The notes beneath the pieces are model-generated. The model did not search any database and had not been told where the DNA came from. It was given only the letters and a program-made list of their open reading frames with translations. Positions 33,719-46,407 of a DNA stretch of 64,000 nt are shown here, piece by piece. Source of the DNA: Cryptomeria japonica (lineage: Eukaryota > Streptophyta > Pinopsida > Cupressales > Cupressaceae); assembly GCF_030272615.1 (NCBI RefSeq), contig NC_081412.1:22414432-22478431 (forward strand). Reading direction: 5' to 3'. The position numbers and the translations under genes are program-made. Within the stretch, counting starts at the first letter, position 1, and each line of letters opens with the position of its first letter.

Positions 33719-34146
33719 CTATGGGTCAATATCCCAATCCATGTTGGGATTAAGCATGAAAACCTCATTGATGATACCCCTTGTGATTTCAGCGAGCCTG
33801 CCACCCTCACTTGCCACAATCTCTATAGTGTATGGCTTGTAGTTTGCGGTAATGAAAATAATTAATTTAGTGTTTACATATAATTTGGGACCACCAGACT
33901 GCCCAAATTGCAATTCCATATGTTTGAAACTGGAACCTTTTCTTTCTTCTCATTATAATATCTTCTCCATAGGCCAAAACCCCATGGTGGAATTAGTGCA
34001 TCTCTAATTCCTATCGAGTGATCAATAATGAATTCATCTAGCCTAGACCCTAGCTTTGACCTCTTTTGTGTTTCAATTGAGCTAGAGAGATGAGTAATTA
34101 ACTCCTCTGGTAACTTTATTTTTCCCAGGTTGGAGGATTCTTCCAT
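33719..34146 (-). other. Unassigned coding-like remnant
   Basis: Two overlapping minus-strand frames (34146-33874 and 33919-33719) may be one frameshifted gene. The first begins MEESSNLGKIKLPEELIT and includes IPPWGFGLWRRYYNEKKEK. The second includes VASEGGRLAEITRGIINEV. I do not recognise a family. It may be part of an older transposon that element A inserted into. Confidence 0.3.
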
Positions 34147-36229
34147 TGTTAGGGTTAGGGTTTACTCAGACTTACCAAGACAACTTGAGACTTTAAAACT
34201 AAGCTCAAATTGTACCCTGAATGCCTAGAAGGCTTTATGCACTCGAGAAACACATAGAAGGTAATAGGTACGATAAAACAAATGCAGAGGGAATATCATG
34301 ACAACCCTTACTAATGCAAACCCTAATTGTGATAGCTACAAATTATAGAGAAATTCAAAGTATATTTAGAGCATTGTAAGTATAGAATTGAGCAAGGATG
34401 ATGCAGATATAGCTAGGAAAATTTGGATTATAACAGGAAATTAAGCTCATTCATTGCGGGCATATAAGTTGGTGTGATGGTGGGAGATATCCATTACTTC
34501 ATATTTGAACATTGGGGCCCCAATAGCAAGATCTGTGTCAGTTGGCAACAATTGGGAACTCGAACTGGAGAAAGCTTTATTATTATTTATTTCCCTTTGT
34601 TTACTATTCTTTATCAACATTACAGAATTAACCATGTAGCCCATGTTTTCTCAATCATGCAATCACGCAAGAATCTCATCCATTGATCTTCTAACAATCT
34701 ATCTTTTTTTACCTTCACTTAAGAGATGAGGCATGGGCCCATGTGCCATATAAGTTCCAATACAGACCAACCATCGAATTTCACATCAACACGTGTCGAT
34801 TGTGGTCCCGACTTCATGTTATGACTTATCGATAAGATCTTAGAACTTTGATACTCCCTTAAAATCATATTACCAAACCTCAATGTCACACTGAAGCAAG
34901 TCATCATCAAGAGTCTTGTTGATAACAGTTATATCAACAAGAAACATGACTCCAGTTTACCACTTGAAGAGACTTTGCAAAACCTGAAGTCTTTTCAAAA
35001 ACCCTATGCTTATTAGAAACCCTTATTACGTGGCTCAACAATTCATGTGTACATGCCTTCATTATTTCATGTGTCTTTCATCATCTCATATGGGACCCAC
35101 ATTCCTTATCCGCTACAGTTGCGAAATTAACCTCTAAAAGCAAGTTCAACTAGTCGCACGTTTATCTTAGAATGGAAAAAAAGGCTCTTGGTTTAGTACA
35201 GTGAACATTACTAGAAGAATGGGCCCACCTTGTCCATGTGTCCATTAGGCATATGTTCATTGGTCCACCCGGGCAATGATTTGTTCAATTGGGACCCTCC
35301 TTTCTTTTGTTCGACATTTACTACGTTTGGCGAGACAAAATCCTTCCACAAGACTCTCATAGTCATTGGTAGACCTTTGTTGTGATGCTGAAATTACCCA
35401 TCGGATGGCTAACACAAAGGGATCGATCAGTAGAATGATATGATGGGCTCACGTAACAACTTAAAATACCGGAAACCAACTACTAATGGTCATTTCACAA
35501 ATAGAACAAAAGGGAAATCACTCAAGACCAGGGTTTATGGTTTAAAGGATTTGAGGCCAAAAACATTATAATAGGGATAAACCCTGTCTTATGGCATACA
35601 TAAAATTCAAAATACATCCTAACATGTCCAATCTCTAATTTTTAGGTCATGATAGTTGATGGGAAATAAATCTTGCAGTAGTAAATATCATCATATCAAA
35701 AATCTCAATAGAAGTTATGAACTAGATTCATAAATATTTGTCATCTAAATTTTGAGTTATGAACTAGATTCATAAATATTTTTCATATATAATTTTGAAT
35801 GTGCAAGGGATTAAACAATTGAAAATGCTCTTCTTTAATTTTGAGGATTTATTGAGAGCTTTAAGTGGGAATGAAATAACTACTAATCCAAATTATTGTC
35901 TCCTATAGGATAAATAAATTACTTAAGAAAGGAGCTTGTAACATGTAGCACAATTACCCTTTAGAAGCATATGATGTGAAAACTTGAGATCCTTCAAACC
36001 TTCAAGAGGTCATTTAACATCGTTTAAACATTTTAAAGAACCTGAAGTATACCTTCAGTTAGATACTAATGCCATGAAAATGATGATTAGTAGAAAATCA
36101 ATATGAGTTCATCTAAATAACATGATCAATCATAAACATAATGAACTCAAACACTTTCAAAACATATCAAGAAAGATTAGTTAAATAAAGAAGCTATCTA
36201 GGAAATAAACTTCCCCATGATGCTCCCTA
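34147..36229. other. No recognisable feature
   Basis: I read this on both strands and found only short frames, without a protein motif, an LTR pair or a notable repeat. Confidence 0.4.
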
Positions 36230-37459
36230 TGCCATGGCTCTTCATTGCTCTCCTCCTCTCCAAGATCTTGCTTCTATGTGGAGTATGCCCTCAGTTTGAG
36301 CACCAGCACAATGGGATGCCAAATGGAGGATGGGAGTATTTATTATGGTCAAGTGTTGAATGAGGATGCAAATGAAGTATTAGAGGTTAAATAGAAATTC
36401 CAACAAATGGAAGAGATAGAACCTGATACAATGACTTCCTACAAAACATTCAAATTATAAGTAATAATGATAATGCATGGGTAAATATTGTGTGTGTGTG
36501 TGTGTGTGTGTGTGTCAACAATGAAGGAATGAGCCCTATTTATAGATAAAATGGGAAAATGAAGGGTTGAGATAGATTTATCTTAACAAGGGCTGGGTTT
36601 GAATGATCCTCAATCCGATGATACTTTCAAACCAATCCTATGTTGACAAGTGTCAACATAAGAAGACTTGAGAGGAGAGAGAAGAGGCATAAAATGCGTG
36701 AGGGGACATGAGGGTTACCCTAGGGGGTTTGGTTAAGGTTGAGTTAATGGATAATCCTTTCATCCAAGGGATAAAATCTTGTGCAAGGTTTAGAGGATAA
36801 CGATGGATTGAATGCTTGAAAAGACTTGTGGGTTAAATGGATGGTTGAGTTAGAGAGAAAGTATCTAACCAAGGGTCAAAGGTGGGTTAGTTAGATGTTA
36901 GTCTTTAATGGTTTACAAAGACTTTGAGGGTTAACTTGTTGAAGGAATAAAGCCTTTAATGGTTTGTGAAGACTTTGTATGTTTTCGAGAAGTGGCCCCT
37001 TCTTAGGAATGTGAAAATGATTAGAAGGGGATTAGGCTAATTAGAAGGGATTATAAGAATCTAGAAGGCGGGTTAGTGAGCAAGTGGATTTTGTAGGAAA
37101 ATACAAGTGGGGGGGATTTTAAGATTTTTAATTTGAATAAAATTAATTTATTTCAATGTATTGGTTGCAACTTGCAGTGATAGATTTAAATAAATATTAA
37201 TTTATTTAAATGTCAAAAGGGGTATTAAATTAAATGTGAAAGGGGGATTTAATTAAATAAATGTGATTTACTTAATTTAAAGCTAGAATTTGGTTAAATT
37301 AATTAAATCAAATAAATTGAATAATTTATTTTATTGATAGGAGAAGAGAGTTAGGGTGAATTAATTAAATATTAATTTAATTACTTGTTGATCGATGGTT
37401 AAATAATCAAATAAACTCTAAGTATTCATTTAATTAAGTGGATAGACTTGGGTGTCTAC
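36230..37459 (-). repeat. LTR-like segment, minus strand, left boundary unresolved
   Basis: Read on the minus strand it starts TGTAGACACCCAAGTC (37459 leftward), a beginning seen in gypsy LTRs. It is rich in AATTAAAT-type sequence and has a TATA box (CTATAAATAGGG, about 36536-36547) some 910 bases in. The partner LTR and the other end are not visible, so it may be a solo or truncated LTR. Confidence 0.4.
36489..36515. repeat. (TG)n microsatellite
   Basis: Thirteen consecutive TG units lie just downstream of the minus-strand TATA box of the LTR-like segment. Confidence 0.95.
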
Positions 37460-37989
37460 AGATGCCATGGTCATGAGAGTGAATTAACAATAGAAATTAT
37501 TTTTCCTAACATTAGAACTCATCATTATCCATACATGAACACAAGTTAGAAATCAAAAATTGGTCAAGGAAACTTTGGATTTAGGTATTTTTTGTTATAA
37601 AAAGTGCTTATACATCTCTACTTTATTAGAGCCTACACAAAAAATGTAAACCTAGAAACTAGTGATAGGATTTATAAAATTGTTAAATATAAATGATAAT
37701 AGAATCATAATCATATAAAGAGTTAGTTTCATAAGATAGAATTAAAAAATATTATGATAGCTTCTTCAATATGTTATTAAGGAAAAGTTATCAAATATAG
37801 CCTCCAAGAGTCTAAATATATGAGGTTTAGGAAGATGTATAAAAGTACAAAATAAAGGACAACTATCTAAGTCTCCAAATCTAAGAAGATTACTACCCTA
37901 CACTTTAATGTAAGGAGATCTATATGAAAGAGGGATCTTGATGATGTACTCCAAAGAGTTGTTTATGAACGTGAACAAGAAAACTTTTA
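37460..37989. other. AT-rich stretch before the gypsy integrase remnant
   Basis: There is no clear domain. It may hold decayed pol sequence of the gypsy remnant that follows, but I cannot align it. Confidence 0.3.
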
Positions 37990-38368
37990 TGAGAGGATCA
38001 TGAAGGCATATCAGGAGGACACAATAGTGGAGACTATGAAACACACAAAATCCTACTGTCTAGATTATGGTGGCCAATAATATACAAGGATTGCAAAAAA
38101 TATACAAGAAAATATGACATTTGTTAGTGAATGGGATGCCCCATATCCTGGGATGAGATGCCATTACAAATGGTCCTTGCACAAATCCATTTAAAAGTTG
38201 ACAATTGATTCCATCAACTTGATTAACACTTTTTCCAAATTATCTAAAGCAATATTTATCATCACGTGATTCAATTACCTAGAAAAATAAGCATAAGTAG
38301 AACCAATCAAAGATTGTACTACATACATAGAAACTAAGTTCCTCTACAATAACATAATTACTCAATTC
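37990..38368 (+). pseudogene. Gypsy element G: integrase N-terminal half
   Basis: The plus strand encodes EDHEGISGGHNSGDYETHKI, then LWWPIIYKDCKKYTRKYDIC, the HHCC zinc domain of gypsy integrase. The start of the core follows (WDEMPLQMVLAQIH). Stops and frameshifts are frequent. It ends at NNIITQF, where an insertion splits it from its second half at 45362. Confidence 0.75.
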
Positions 38369-39051
38369 ATATTAAGAAAAAGGTGTTGCAACCATGCATT
38401 TACGTAAGGTTACTAATTATAGTAAGTTTTTCATTTGAGTATGAATTAGTTCATTTTTTTCTCAAAGATTTGGATTGGTTAGATAAGCATGCTAGTAAAT
38501 CTTCATTGCAAGATCATGTCTAGATTTGAAGATATTAAAGTTTCTATTTTTTTAAGTTGTGAATGAAAGTTTCAAAGTTAATTTTGAGGACATGTAGAGA
38601 CTCTGAAATAGACCAAAGGTGTGTAATCAACATAACTAGTTATGGCTAGATGGAGGATGTCATGAGCTTTCTGACACTTCAAACTATTCCTCAATTAGAC
38701 ACTTGGTTCAAAATTTATGGCCTCCAGAAGTTGGGTCTTCTGAAATAGGAAATATAAAAACATGTTGGACACATAAATGAGATATAAAAGGGAGATACAT
38801 GTATTGGTGTGTGTGTTGACATATCATAGGGCATCTTGGATTAGAGATAATTTGGGTGCCACTTTTTGGGTGGTTTTATCTCATGGTTTTGTAATACCCT
38901 TTGATAGTTTCATGTAATGTATCTCCTATATATTAGGTGTGTGAGATGGAAGTTGTGTGTAAGAGTCTTATAACTATTGAGTTACCTCCAAATCTCTAGT
39001 TGGTAATACTCCTATGAGAAGCTTGCTTCTACAATTTTATTTTATTCTAGT

Positions 39052-40244
39052 TGTAGCATCATAAATTATCACTCGGCCAACTTACACCTCATGTTTGTGG
39101 CCCTATTTTAACATTGCCCATCTTCATCTCCTATTTAGGTCTGATTTATGCTCAATGTCTAGTTCTAATGCCATGTATACCCATTGAGGGATTTATTGGA
39201 GGGGTTTCTTTCTCCACATGGCTTAATTATGGCCCCTTGTTGAGAATGATGAGGGCACCCACACCCTAGACCTGGACCAGAGTGCCCACACCCTGGTCTC
39301 TCTTAGTTGGGCCCTATTTTGAAATGGGGTAAGGTCCCTATCTCTCCAATGGGAATTTAATTTTGTGGCTCCACATGACTATTGGAGGTTAGCCTAATTG
39401 GTAAATGACCTAGATACCCATATATAAAGACATTTCAACCTAATTTCATCTATCCATTCTAAGACTCCAAGCAATCAATTCCTAGCATCCTTGCATCTGT
39501 GAAGCATTCATCATCAAGCATTTTCAAAGATCTTCAAGATTACATATTTTTTATAAAACCATTGTGGGTCAAAATTACATCATTCATATGCAAGCATGTG
39601 TGTGTGATAGGGGTTGTGTCACATTCATGCCATTTCCCACAACATATGTGATGACATTCAAGACGCAAAGCATTATCATCAACAATTGCAGATCTGAGGT
39701 ATATCTTTCCAGTATTTATTTCAATATTTGCATTATTTCATTCAAGATTAATTCCTAAACCAAGGTTTGACTTACGCAAACCCCTATTCTCACAATTTCC
39801 CCTTTCTTTTTTGTGTGGAGGAAATAGGTACAAAGCTATAATTTTCAAGATCGACATTATCCATAGAGAAGAATGGGTTCCCTTTTTTATGATGAAAAGC
39901 TTGAAGGACCAAAGCGACGAGCATTTTGGTCTTAAAAATATAGGGCAGCCTTCTGGAAATAAATTTGAAAACTCACGTATTTCTCAAATCTGGGTTCGTA
40001 GATCTATTTGACAACTATAGCTCATTGTTTATGCATAATTGCTTCAATTTACACACATTTACCCTAATTTTGGCTTCTTCAACAAATTCAAATCAATTTA
40101 ACTCAAGGGAAAGAAAAGGCACATCTAAAACCCTTGAATCTTATTAGAATCTAGATCTATCAAATTATATCTTTCCCTAATGTAATTGGTCCCTAAGTAA
40201 AATTAGCGGTTTTATTACCCTAGTGGTGGAAACCCTAATTTTCA
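39052..40244 (+). repeat. 5' LTR of the LARD-like element
   Basis: It is 1193 bp with TATATAAAG at 39421-39429. The downstream ATTTTGGTGAACC near 40253 could be a primer-binding site, but I cannot match it to a tRNA. Confidence 0.85.
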
Positions 40245-40842
40245 CCATCTTACATTTTGGTGAACCTAACATCTTACATCCTTATTTTTTATTTATGTTC
40301 TTGTATCTAAGTGTTTGTGCATTTCAAAATTCAAATTTGCATTTACAAGTTTAATTTTCAATTGAATTTCATAAATTTAGAGGTTAAATTCAACAAACCC
40401 TAATCTATAACTCTCAAATTAAATTTGTGGGTTGCCTAATTTGGATTAATTATTTCAGATCTGATTTGGGAACATTCTAATTTTCAATTTTTCATTCATA
40501 GATCTTATTTTAATTAAATTACATAAATTTAGAGGTTCAATTCACAAAAACCCTAATTTATTTTGGTTAATTTGATTTGTGGGTTGCATTATTTTTTTAA
40601 AATTATTTTTAGATATGATTTTTAGACATTCATAATGACACTTAATAGATTTAATTTATTTGTCATTTCACAAATGATTACATTGCTTTTCACTTATATT
40701 TATCATAATCATATGTTTGATAATGGTTTATTTCACTCCACATTGCTTATTTTCATTCATAGCACTTTGGAATATTGCATTTTAAGACTTTCCAAATTGC
40801 TTCCTATCAATCAATTAAATCTAAAATCTTTTATCCATAGTT

Positions 40843-42141
40843 TTGTTGTTTTATGGTGATAGTTTTAGAAAAATTCACATTACATATGTAGATTGCATAC
40901 AAGCTTTTGTAGATACTAATTCTAGAGATGCTAGTGAAAAACCTAATACTTGTACTTCTCCTAGGATATCTAATGTGAATATAGAAAGAGCTAATACTCC
41001 TATCAATTATCTCTCTAGTGGAGAAAAAGCATTGAAGGGAAACATGGTGCCATCTTCTTCTCGTACACATACCTTAGCGCAAAGGGGGCAAGGTCAAAAT
41101 ATTGGTGTTTCAATCTCTCTAGATACCCCTTATTCTCATAGAGTCTATCTTAACCATCAAAAAATTTGTAGAGAATATGATACTATGCATTTCATTCATG
41201 GTCTATCTCCCCACATAATATTAAGTAAAGATGAGGCCTTATATGATAAGAATCTTCCTTCCCAACCTATCAAAGAGGAAATGAATGATGATAGAAATGA
41301 AAATCTCCTTACACAAGATATTCCTTCTTCATCTAATTTTCCCTTTCCTCCTTCTAGATACACTTATACTATAAATTTTAAAGAGATTCATTATAATGTT
41401 CCTTCTTCTTCTCAATTAATAAATTTTTATAGGAGTGGCTATAACACAATATCAAAACAAGGTTTTAGAGGACAAGGACTTGGAAAATTTGAACAAGGAA
41501 TTAAAGTCCCTATAAACCCTCCTACACAAACTAATACCAAAGTTCTAGGACATTATCATGATTCACCTATGGATGATCTCCTTATAATTCAAAACTTTAA
41601 GGATTAACTTGCAAGACATAGAACCTATCGTCTATCTAAAGGTGCTTCTTCCTCAAACACTCCTTTTTGCTCACATCATCAAACTAATGACAACGATACC
41701 AATGATTGTCCCGATTTTCAAAATGGAATGCAAGGACTCATTGATAATGGCATAGTCAAAATTATAGATGATAATCCATCTTCCTCTAAAAATCATTTTC
41801 CTACATCTCAAGTGACAAGACCTATTCCTATTGATCATCAAGAGAAATTAGTTAATATAATCTTTTGGAGATTGAAGTATGATAAGACTATTGTCTTTCC
41901 TTTGATTAAAATTAATCACAATTATAAGCATAGGAAAGGAAATGAAAATTTTCTTTCTCATCATATTTATTCTCATTCTCTTGGAAAATGTAAAGCATTT
42001 AATATATTGTTTCAACACCAATATGATAGGGCTCACATAGCTCTTACAACCAATCTTGCACTTTTTCTTGGTGAAGAGGTGGTGCCTCAGCACTCCATTC
42101 ACCCTTCACATTGCTCCTCACCCTATGACACAAGTAGTTAA
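40843..42141 (+). pseudogene. ORF of the LARD-like element: Tat gag-protease-region derivative with G-patch-like motif
   Basis: One frame runs 40843-42141 with a single stop at 41605-41607. Near 41430-41510 it reads GYNTISKQGFRGQGLGKFEQ then GIKVPI, a G-patch-like motif resembling that of the Tat element here (22300-22345). Further on, CSHHQTNDNDTNDCPDFQNG followed by MQGLIDNGIVKI resembles the Tat Gag segment with spaced His/Cys followed by a ...LID(N/A)G helix. I see no catalytic protease or reverse transcriptase. The order of the two motifs is reversed compared with the Tat element. It probably derives from a Tat-like polyprotein; what it now does is unknown. Confidence 0.55.
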
Positions 42142-43940
42142 CTTAATTGGGGGTTCTTTTTCATAAGGGGTGATGTTTTTTCAATCACAAACATCTTGGG
42201 GTAGCAACATGGTTCATTCTTGCCTCTATGCTTGGGGGGAAATAATCTCATCCTATTTATTCTCTCTAAGGTTTCACTATTCCCTTTAGGGGTTGCATTT
42301 TTCATATTTTGATGTCCTTTCTTGAATGGAATGGTATGTCCCTTATGGTTAATCTATCCTCTTTGGATTTTGTGATCCTTTATCTAATTCATTCCTTCTC
42401 TCTTTGAATATTACCTCTTCTTTAGATTTGCATTTTGCATATCTTAATGTCCTTTCTTGAATTGAATATTCCTTCATGTGAGTATATTGTGCAATTTCTT
42501 ATGTCTAATCTCTCCTTATAGGTGGTTTACTTCTTCTCATTGTCTCTACACTTGGAGGGCATTCATCTTTCCTATCCTTTCTAAGGATCCACTTTTACTT
42601 TGTTCAGTGGTGTTTGCTTATGATTTGATGTCATTCATTTCAAGAAGTTATTGTTTGCTCAAGGATTCTCTCTTATGGAAGAGGTCTGTATCTTTGACTA
42701 CAACCTCTTTTATACTTGGAAATGCATATCTATTATAAACATAACCCTCACATTGGATCAAAAGTGTGTCATCATTCATCAAGAATCCCTTTTACCTAAC
42801 AATAGGAGGAAGGTATGAATTATTGTTCTCATTCTCTTATTTTGGTAGAATATGTTATGTTTGTTCAAGAATTCCTTTTGGGGGTAGATGTATTTTTTTA
42901 GAAAATATATCTTCTCCTCCAAGGATCCCTTTACACTTGTTGCAATATTTCTCTTTTTCAACTATCTTATCCTTTTCTTGTAAGAGTATTGTCTCTTTAG
43001 CTTGGATTTGTGAATATTGTTAACTAAAGGATGTCTCATTGGTGTTAAAGGTGGTCATCCTTGCTTCTAGCTTCCTTAAGATATCAATATATGGCTATGA
43101 TGACATCTTAAGGGGTGGCATACATATCTACCTCTTTGTACTATATTGTACTATATTTTTGCATGTCTTAAACAGGGTTACACATTCTCAAAACCAAAGC
43201 AAACAAACTCTTATACAAGATGTTCTCAATACAGGACACCATTTGCATTTTTTATTTCATGTCTTACACAGGTTGTTGCATGATCAAAACTAGAGAAAAT
43301 AAATTCTTATATGGGATTTTTAACAGCTGAAACCAAACATCACTTTCACACATGCATGAGGGTGAGTGGAACTAGCAAAACATAACTAGACTATTCTTAC
43401 TCTCTTCCCCAATATGGATCACCTAGAAAAACACATCTAGAATGTGTATCCATGTCCTCTCTCATTCTTATTCTCATGGATCACCTAGAAAAACACATCT
43501 AGAATGTGCATCCATGCTTCTTCCTTTCTTGTCACGAGCTCATAGCATTTCTATTTGTAGTTCATGGATGACATGTGCTCTTACGCTTTTTATGTGATCA
43601 CTTGTGTTCTTGAGATGGCATTTTTCAAGAATGACATTAGTATTTGAGATACTTTGATATTGAGGTCTCTTCAACTAGTTTATTTGAGGCCTTTTTTTTT
43701 GGTTTTATCTTTTTGCATGTCTCTTGCCTTTTGTGCCTTTTTGTTTTTGTTTTTGTTTTTATTTTTGTTTGTGTGCCCTTGCATGTGTTGAGTTAGTTAA
43801 GCTCCTAAGATTGGGGGCTTGGTTCCTCAGAATTAGTGATGTTTTATACTCCTTGTGATTATGATCCTAAATTATCCTCTCTCTTCCATCTCTTTTGTTT
43901 ACTTTACCACGAGTATTTGCATAGGTTCATACTCCTGTTA
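42142..43940 (+). other. Non-coding interior of the LARD-like element
   Basis: It is T-rich with no domain. A 39 bp direct repeat with a 62 bp period (43414-43452 and 43476-43514, around ATGGATCACCTAGAAAAACA) is the only structure found. Confidence 0.6.
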
Positions 43941-43954
43941 GAGTAGGGGCTAAA

Positions 43955-45119
43955 TGTAGCATCGTAAATTATCACCAGGCCCACTTACACCTCATGTTTG
44001 TACCCCTACTTTAGAATCTCCTATCCTCGTCTCCTATTTAGGTCCAATTTGTGTTCAATTTCTAATTCTAATGCCATGTACACCCACTAAGGGATTTATT
44101 AAAGGAGTGTCCTTCTCCTCGGGGCTTAATTGTGGCCCCTTGCTGAGAAGGACTAGGGAGCCCATGCCTTGGTCCCTCTTAGTTGGGCTTGTTTTGAAAT
44201 GGGTAAAGGTCCCTATCTCTCCAGTAGGAATTCAATTTTGTGGCTCCGCATGACCATTAGAGGTCAACCTAATTGGTAAATGACCTAGATACCCCTATAT
44301 AAATACCTTTGATCAACCAAATTTCATGTATTCATTCTACTCCAAGAAATCAATTCCTAGCATCCTTGCATTCGTGGAGCATTCATCATCAAACATTTGT
44401 AGAGATCTTCAAGATTTTATATTCTTCATTCAACCATTGTGGAGAAAAATTACATCATTCATACAGAAGCACGTGTGTCTAATTAGGGTTTTGTCATGTT
44501 CATGCCATTGCATAAAACATATGTGATTACATTCAAGAAGCAAAGCATCATCATCAACAATTGTAGATCTGAGGTATATCTTTCCAGTATTTATTTTAGT
44601 ATTTGCATTGTTTCATTCAAGGTTAATTCCTAAATTGAGGTTTGACTTAGGAGAACCCTTATTTCCAACAATTTCCCCTTTCTTTTTGTGTGGAGGAAAT
44701 AGGTACAGAGCTGTAATTTTTAGGATCGACATTATCCACAGAGACAAACAGATTCCCTTTTGGACAATGAAAAGTTCAAAGGACCAGAATGATGAGCATT
44801 CCAGTCCTAACAATTTAGGATGACCTTCTGGGAACAAATTTAAACACTCACATATTTCTCAAATCTAGGTTTGTAGTTTTGTTTGATGATTGTAGCTCAT
44901 TGTTTATGCATAATTACTTCAATTTACACATATTTACCCTAATTTTAGCATCTTCAACAAATTCAAATCAATTCAACTTAAGGGAAAGAAGAGGTACATC
45001 TAAAACTGTAGAATCTGATCAGAATCTAGATCTATCAAATTCTATCTTTCCCTAATGAAATTGGTCCCTAAGAAAAATTAGTGGTTTTATTACCCTAGTG
45101 GTGGAAAACTTGATTTTCA
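43955..45119 (+). repeat. 3' LTR of the LARD-like element
   Basis: It is 1165 bp, parallel to 39052-40244 with scattered substitutions and small gaps, which makes this an older insertion than element B. Confidence 0.85.
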
Positions 45120-45361
45120 TAACACACGTTGTTGTTGAATTTTGAATAATATATTGGGCAGCTTTTGGAGTGTGAGGTTTTTCTCTCGAAAAGGTTTTCC
45201 CCAAGATATATCTTATGTTTATTGTTAATATATATCGATGTTTTATATCTCCTTTTGTACGTGTTTCTTATTATGTAATAATTTGATTTGTAAGAAAAAA
45301 TGCATTATCTCCCCCACTAGATTAGTGTTAAGAAGTTTTTTCTACACCTTAGCTTCCTTTT

Positions 45362-46105
45362 AATTTGGTTGCCCCTTAAGCATCACAAGTGACCAAGGAA
45401 ATCATTTTGTTAACAAAAATATTGAGGAATTAGTGAATAACTTCATGATCACACACAACTAGAGCACTCCCTACCATCCTCAACCTACCATCCCCAAGCA
45501 AATAGAGAAAGTGAAGTATTAAATAAAATCCTAGGAATATAACTCTAAATAATATGTGTAATGCAAACAAGACTGATTGGGACATTAAGATACCAATAGT
45601 ACTTTGGGATTTCCAAACAACATATAAAAGGAATACATCATATTTACCCTATGAATATATATATGGCCTGGAAGTAATATTGCCCATTAATTTCATTGTC
45701 AACAATCTCGACACCACTATTACTTCAACTTACTAAAGATGAATTTGTTAAGGAATGACTCAAGAAGCTAGACAATTTAGAAGAGGACAAACAACTGGAT
45801 ACAAGTCACTTGTTAGAAAAATGGAGAAGATAGATAACATGACCAATACCTAAGGATACAATAGTTTAATCTTGGAGACATTGTACTCTTATATGACAAA
45901 AAGTTTAGAAAACAAAGAAAATTAAAAGTTCAATGGCTCGGCCCATACAAAATTGATGACATTCTAGAATCTAGAGCAATTTGATTGGAGAATTTGGATG
46001 AAAAGATCCTATTGTGCTATGTAAGTAAAGCAAGGTTAAAAAAAATCATCATGATTCTAGACAAATTCAACTTGAGGACAAATCAAGGTTTTCACTAGGG
46101 GATTA
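45362..46105 (+). pseudogene. Gypsy element G: integrase C-terminal half
   Basis: It resumes with FGCPLSITSDQGNHFVNKNI and continues with EELVNNFMITHN, STPYHPQ and, after a frame change, CNANKTDWDIKIPIVLWDFQ, TTYKRNTSYLPYEYIYGLEV and ILPINFIV. A GPYKI-type C-terminal segment lies near 45950. This is the catalytic core end and C-terminal domain of gypsy integrase, with many stops. A purine tract ACTAGGGGATTA (46094-46105) follows. Confidence 0.78.
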
Positions 46106-46407
46106 TGTTGACTGAAAAATAGGATACAAACATTGGTATGGAGATGTGTAGTTGTAAACTAGAAATAAGGTTATGAATATGTAACTTAGACAATAAGATG
46201 TTCTTTAGGGTTACTATCTAAGGGTTGTATCCCTTATAGTATATATATGTACATAATATAGATCTATTCACTAGAATAGATAATATAAAGACAAGATAGA
46301 GATAAGATATAGAGAAGATAAATAAGATATGTGATACTTGTATAAGGAGTTATAAGGAATGCAATACAATTGATATATAAATACAAATACATTTAATAAT
46401 GTTTGCA
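46106..46407 (+). repeat. Start of the 3' LTR of gypsy element G, cut by copia element C
   Basis: It begins TGTTGACTGAAAAATAGG directly after a purine tract. It contains a TATA-like region (TATAGTATATATATG near 46240) and stops at the 5' LTR of element C. Confidence 0.6.

Larger units (their letters stand above)
39052..45119 (+). mobile_element. Non-autonomous LTR element (LARD-like), 6.1 kb, with G-patch ORF
   Basis: LTRs at 39052-40244 and 43955-45119 start TGTAGCATC and end TTTTCA. The 3.7 kb interior has one decayed ORF and no polymerase. A purine tract GAGTAGGGGCTAAA (43941-43954) adjoins the 3' LTR. TATA boxes lie at 39421-39429 and 44296-44304. I find no clear target duplication (CTAGT left, TAACA right). 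Confidence 0.85.
38369..45361 (+). repeat. Copia-like solo LTR (about 925 bp) split by a non-autonomous element
   Basis: This segment, minus the nested element at 39052-45119, interrupts the integrase frame of element G. AATTC (38364-38368) and AATTT (45362-45366) flank it, a likely target duplication with one change. Near its right end GTTTTTCTCTCGAAAAGG then TTTTCCCC (about 45178-45206) matches the hairpin-forming block of copia LTRs, so a solo copia LTR is my best reading. Clean TG...CA ends are not seen. Confidence 0.45.

Noticed and set aside
39047-45124. Target duplication for the LARD-like element
   Set aside because: Flanking five bases (CTAGT and TAACA) do not match, and no shift of the LTR ends gives a match.
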